Shown one piece after another: positions 16,220-19,321 of a stretch of 19,321 bases of DNA. Made by a program: the position numbers and the translations under genes. This DNA is from Eubacteriales bacterium (lineage in GTDB: Bacteria; Bacillota; Clostridia; Peptostreptococcales; Anaerovoracaceae). The notes beneath the pieces were generated by a model, which was not told the DNA's origin, did not search any database, and saw only the letters and a list, made by a program, of their open reading frames with translations. The stretch lies in the NCBI GenBank assembly GCA_028702415.1, contig JAQVOT010000003.1, forward strand, positions 1-19,321, given 5' to 3'. Position 1 is the first letter of the stretch, and every line of letters starts with the position of its first letter.

Positions 16220-18298
16220 ATGGCAGCAGCAAAAAAAATACTGGTGATTGTTGAGTCACCATCCAAAGCTAAAACCATAGGAAAATTCTTAGGAAGCCGC
16301 TACAGAGTAGTTGCTTCGGTTGGTCATGTTCGCGATCTTCCGAAGAGCAAGCTTGGAATAGTATTGCCTGAAGAATTAAAAATCGAGCAGGAAGCCTTTG
16401 ACCCTCAATATATAAATATAAGAGGTAAGGGCGATTTAATAAAAGAGTTGAAAAAAGAAGCCAGGAATGCATCAAAAGTCTATCTCGCAACCGACCCGGA
16501 CCGCGAGGGAGAGGCGATATCCTGGCATCTGGCATTTTTGCTTGGTATTCCCGAGGATACACCATGCAGGATCGTTTTTAATGAAATAACAGCAAAGACA
16601 GTTAAGGAAGCAGTAAAAAATCCGAGGCCTATAGATTTAAGTCTGGTTGATGCTCAACAGGCAAGAAGGGTTCTTGACAGACTGGTTGGTTATCAGATCA
16701 GCCCTCTGCTTTGGAGAAAGATCTCAAGGGGTCTTTCTGCAGGTCGTGTACAGTCAGCAGCGCTGAAGATTATCTGTGACAGGGAGAAAGAAATCGAAGC
16801 ATTTGTTCCTGAAGAATTCTGGACAATTGAAGCCAGTTTCGTGAAAGTAAAGAAGTTTACGGCCAGACTAACAAACTTCAAAGGGGAAAAGTGTGAGATA
16901 AAAACAAAAAATGATGCTGATGCGATTCTAGCCTGTCTGGAAAAGGGAAAGTATGTTGTTTCATCTCTGGAGGAAAAGGAAAGACTCAGGAAACCGGCGC
17001 CACCTCTTACAACTTCCAGCATGCAGCAGGATGCGGCCAATAAACTGAATTTCTCTACCAGAAAAACCATGATGATCGCTCAACAGCTTTACGAAGGTAT
17101 TGAAATCAGGGGAATGGGAACAGTAGGTCTGGTTTCATATATTAGAACAGACTCCGTAAGAATATCCGAAGAAGCCAGGGAAGCTGCCAGAGAATACATC
17201 GGCAGAGAGATTGGTGAAGAGTATTACGGTGGCACAGTATATTCAAACAAGAAGAAAGATGTACAGGATGCCCACGAAGCAATCCGGCCATCAAATGTGG
17301 AAATTACACCTGATCAGATAAAAGATCTGGTCAGCAAAGACCAATACAATCTGTATAACCTTATCTGGCAGAGATTTGTTGCAAGCCAGATGGCACCTGC
17401 CAGACTGATGGGGTTAAGCGCAGAAATACTTAACGGAGATTATGGATTCAAGGCAACCGGATCCAAGGTTCTCTTCGATGGTTTCCTTAAGGTTATTCTG
17501 CCTGCCAAGAGCGGGGACGATGATAAGTGGTTGCCTGAACTTAAGGAGGGTGAAGAACTTGTACCTTCAGATATTAATGGAAATCAGAATTTCACTCAGC
17601 CACCGGCCAGATTTACAGAAGCCAGCCTAGTTAAGGATCTGGAAGAAAAGGAAATTGGTCGTCCGAGTACTTATGCCCCGATCGTAGCGACGCTTATGGA
17701 CAGAAAGTACATAAAGAAGGAAAAGAAGACTCTCCTTCCAACAAAGCTTGGATTCACAGTAATAGACATGATGACAGAGTACTTCAAGGAAATCGTTGAT
17801 GTGGGTTTCACAGCCAGAATGGAAGAAGGCCTCGATGACATAGAAACAAAGGGTGTTCGCTGGAAAAATATTATTGAAGATTACTATGGAACATTGAAGG
17901 CCGAATTGGAAAGGGCTTACAGGGAGATGCCGGTTTCGGAGCCAACTGTTGAACTGACAGGAGAGGAGTGTCCTGAATGCGGCAAGGATCTGGCAATCAA
18001 GCACGGTAGGTTTGGAACATTCATTGCCTGTACCGGATACCCAGAATGTAAATACACCAAACCAATTGTTCAGACAATTGATGTTAAATGTCCTAATTGT
18101 GACGGTGACATTGTTGTAAAGCGTGGTAGCAAAGGCAAGATATTCTATGGCTGTTCCAATTATCCGAAGTGCAATCAGGCGTACTGGGATAAGCCGGCGG
18201 GCAGAATGTGCCCAAAATGCGGAGGTATGCTGGTGGAAAAGAAATCCAAGGACGGAGATTTAGCATGCTCAAATAAAGAATGCAATTACAAGGAATAG
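16220..18298 (+). CDS. topA: DNA topoisomerase I (type IA)
   Basis: This 692-residue enzyme relaxes negatively supercoiled DNA by cutting one strand. The TOPRIM domain opens the protein with ILVIVESPSKAKTIGKFL (E12) and carries the acidic triad D92, D94 and E96 in ATDPDREGEAISWH. The catalytic tyrosine Y307 lies in GLVSYIRTDS. The motifs RPSNVEITP and EKEIGRPSTYAPI are normal. Three C-terminal zinc ribbons begin at C584, C624 and C664, each with the CPxC start. I chose the ATG at 16220, with AAAGGG (16208-16213) 6 bases upstream. The in-frame TTG at 16199 has no close ribosome site. It sits between dprA and hslV, as in the Bacillus smf-topA-clpQ block. Confidence 0.97.
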   Translation: MAAAKKILVIVESPSKAKTIGKFLGSRYRVVASVGHVRDLPKSKLGIVLPEELKIEQEAFDPQYINIRGKGDLIKELKKEARNASKVYLATDPDREGEAISWHLAFLLGIPEDTPCRIVFNEITAKTVKEAVKNPRPIDLSLVDAQQARRVLDRLVGYQISPLLWRKISRGLSAGRVQSAALKIICDREKEIEAFVPEEFWTIEASFVKVKKFTARLTNFKGEKCEIKTKNDADAILACLEKGKYVVSSLEEKERLRKPAPPLTTSSMQQDAANKLNFSTRKTMMIAQQLYEGIEIRGMGTVGLVSYIRTDSVRISEEAREAAREYIGREIGEEYYGGTVYSNKKKDVQDAHEAIRPSNVEITPDQIKDLVSKDQYNLYNLIWQRFVASQMAPARLMGLSAEILNGDYGFKATGSKVLFDGFLKVILPAKSGDDDKWLPELKEGEELVPSDINGNQNFTQPPARFTEASLVKDLEEKEIGRPSTYAPIVATLMDRKYIKKEKKTLLPTKLGFTVIDMMTEYFKEIVDVGFTARMEEGLDDIETKGVRWKNIIEDYYGTLKAELERAYREMPVSEPTVELTGEECPECGKDLAIKHGRFGTFIACTGYPECKYTKPIVQTIDVKCPNCDGDIVVKRGSKGKIFYGCSNYPKCNQAYWDKPAGRMCPKCGGMLVEKKSKDGDLACSNKECNYKE

Positions 18299-18308
18299 AG
18301 TATATAAT
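18280..18308 (+). promoter_or_regulatory. Weak candidate promoter before hslV
   Basis: A TATAAT (18303-18308) lies in the short gap after topA. The bases 17 upstream (ATGCAA, 18280-18285) match the -35 poorly. hslVU may be read from topA, from this site, or both. Confidence 0.3.
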
Positions 18309-18359
18309 AAATACTGTAAACTTAAAATATAGGGATAATTGGTCCAAGGAGGGATTTTA

Positions 18360-18896
18360 ATGGGACAGTTTCACGCAACTACGATTTGCGCAGTAAAAAA
18401 AGGCGATGATGTCTGCATAGGTGGTGACGGTCAGGTAACAATGGGCGAAACGGCCATCATGAAGAACGGCGCCAAGAAAGTCAAGAAAATTTATAAAAAC
18501 ACAGTGCTGTCCGGTTTTGCAGGAAGTGTTGCAGATGCATTTTCACTGACAGAAAAATTCGAAAGCAAGCTGGATGAACATGGCGGGAACCTGAAGAAAG
18601 CGGCCGTTGCTCTGGCAAATCTATGGAGATCCGACAAGGCAACAAGAAATCTGGAGGCTCTCATGATTGTGGCAGATAGAGAAGACCTTCTGGTTGTTTC
18701 AGGAACAGGCGAAGTTATCGTTCCGGATCAGCCATTCGTTGCCATAGGTTCCGGTGGAAACTTTGCATATGCGGCAGCTAACGCACTTTACAACAACACG
18801 GATATGAGTGCAGAGGAAATAGTGAGAAAATCACTGGAAATTGCAGCGGCTATTTGTGTATATACAAACGACCATATTTCATTGGAAAAATTATAA
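18360..18896 (+). CDS. hslV: HslV (ClpQ) peptidase of the HslVU ATP-dependent protease
   Basis: This 178-residue protein is the proteasome-related peptidase HslV/ClpQ, which forms a double hexamer capped by the HslU unfoldase. The pattern HATTICAV, then [31 protein letters not shown] and [15 protein letters not shown] is that of Firmicute HslV. The active-site residue should be Thr7 (Thr7-Thr8), freed after removal of the propeptide MGQFHA. AAGGAGGG (18346-18353) lies 6 bases before the ATG at 18360; a TTG at 18339 is in frame but overlaps nothing useful. hslU follows 14 bases later. Unlike Bacillus CodW, whose N-terminus begins MSS, residue 2 here is Gly. Confidence 0.95.
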   Translation: MGQFHATTICAVKKGDDVCIGGDGQVTMGETAIMKNGAKKVKKIYKNTVLSGFAGSVADAFSLTEKFESKLDEHGGNLKKAAVALANLWRSDKATRNLEALMIVADREDLLVVSGTGEVIVPDQPFVAIGSGGNFAYAAANALYNNTDMSAEEIVRKSLEIAAAICVYTNDHISLEKL

Positions 18897-18910
18897 GGGA
18901 AGGGAGCGCC

Positions 18911-19321
18911 ATGGCAAATAAACTTTATCAGATGACACCTAAGGAAATCGTAGGCGAGCTCGACAAGTATATTATCGGGCAGGATGAGGCCAAGAAATCA
19001 GTAGCGATTGCCCTTAGAAACAGATACAGAAGAAGCCTTCTCACCGACGAGATGAGAGAAGAAATTACACCTAAAAACATATTGATGATGGGTCCAACAG
19101 GTTGTGGAAAAACAGAAATCGCGCGCCGTCTTGCCAAGCTTATGGACGCACCTTTTGTTAAGGTGGAAGCAACCAAATTCACAGAGGTGGGTTATGTTGG
19201 AAGAGATGTTGATTCTATGGTCAGAGATCTGGCTGAAACTTCAATCAGAATCACCAAGCAGCAGATGCTTGAGGAGAAATATTCCATAGCCGACGAAATA
19301 GTTGAAGAAAGAATAATCGAG
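18911..19321 (+). CDS. hslU: HslU (ClpY) ATPase subunit, N-terminal part (3' end outside window)
   Basis: This open frame of 137 codons runs off the right edge with no stop. It encodes the start of HslU/ClpY, the AAA+ unfoldase that feeds substrates to HslV. The N-terminus [20 protein letters not shown] and [18 protein letters not shown] are typical. Walker A is GPTGCGKT (61-68), with Cys in place of the common Val. The substrate-gripping pore motif GYVG is at 94-97, followed by [10 protein letters not shown]. The beginning of the intermediate (I) domain is reached near the edge. GGGAG lies a few bases before the ATG. It pairs with hslV directly upstream. Confidence 0.95.
   Translation, partial: MANKLYQMTPKEIVGELDKYIIGQDEAKKSVAIALRNRYRRSLLTDEMREEITPKNILMMGPTGCGKTEIARRLAKLMDAPFVKVEATKFTEVGYVGRDVDSMVRDLAETSIRITKQQMLEEKYSIADEIVEERIIE

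Noticed and set aside
18339..18359. TTG start that would extend HslV by 7 residues
   Set aside because: The extension would translate the AAGGAGGG ribosome site itself; the ATG at 18360 fits the family.

Overview
The window is a stretch of bacterial chromosome of moderate G+C (roughly 44% by eye). It is almost wholly core genes, with AGGAGG-type ribosome binding sites, sigma-A-like promoters and short intergenic gaps. The protein families and gene order (gapA-pgk-tpiA-eno then secG; yraN-comM-dprA-topA-hslV-hslU; a membrane pyrophosphatase with Na+-type signatures) point to an anaerobic Firmicute of the class Clostridia. The genus cannot be fixed by reading alone. No mobile element, CRISPR array, rRNA or tRNA was seen.

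Region 1 (1-4742) is lower glycolysis. It holds the 3' end of pyruvate kinase, then a four-gene operon gapA-pgk-tpiA-eno from a predicted promoter at 216-244 to a strong terminator after eno. The phosphoglycerate mutase gene that often lies between tpiA and eno is absent. GapA is divergent around its NAD-binding loop. Region 2 (4752-7330) holds secG with its own promoter, a 200-base gap with a strong hairpin, and hppA. HppA is a membrane pyrophosphatase with the residues expected of K+-dependent, Na+-pumping enzymes. A bidirectional terminator separates hppA from the facing operon.

Region 3 (7341-11670, minus strand) is a K+ uptake operon: trkA followed by two different trkH paralogues. It converges on hppA, so a K+-activated ion pump and a K+ importer are neighbours. 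Region 4 (11723-13274) starts at promoters placed back to back with the trk promoter. It encodes a metallo-beta-lactamase-fold hydrolase overlapping a Cof-type HAD phosphatase, and ends in a terminator.

Region 5 (13311 to the end) is a DNA-processing and proteolysis cluster. A consensus promoter precedes yraN, comM and dprA. A promoter inside the end of dprA precedes topA. hslV and the first 137 codons of hslU follow. The order resembles the smf-topA-(trmFO-codV)-clpQ-clpY block of Bacillus, with trmFO and the xerC-like recombinase missing.

The window is mainly housekeeping. I see no convincing new multi-gene system. The points most worth checking are the ion circuit (Na+-type pyrophosphatase facing a double-TrkH transporter), the structured hppA leader, the unusual GAPDH cofactor loop, and the HslV N-terminus.
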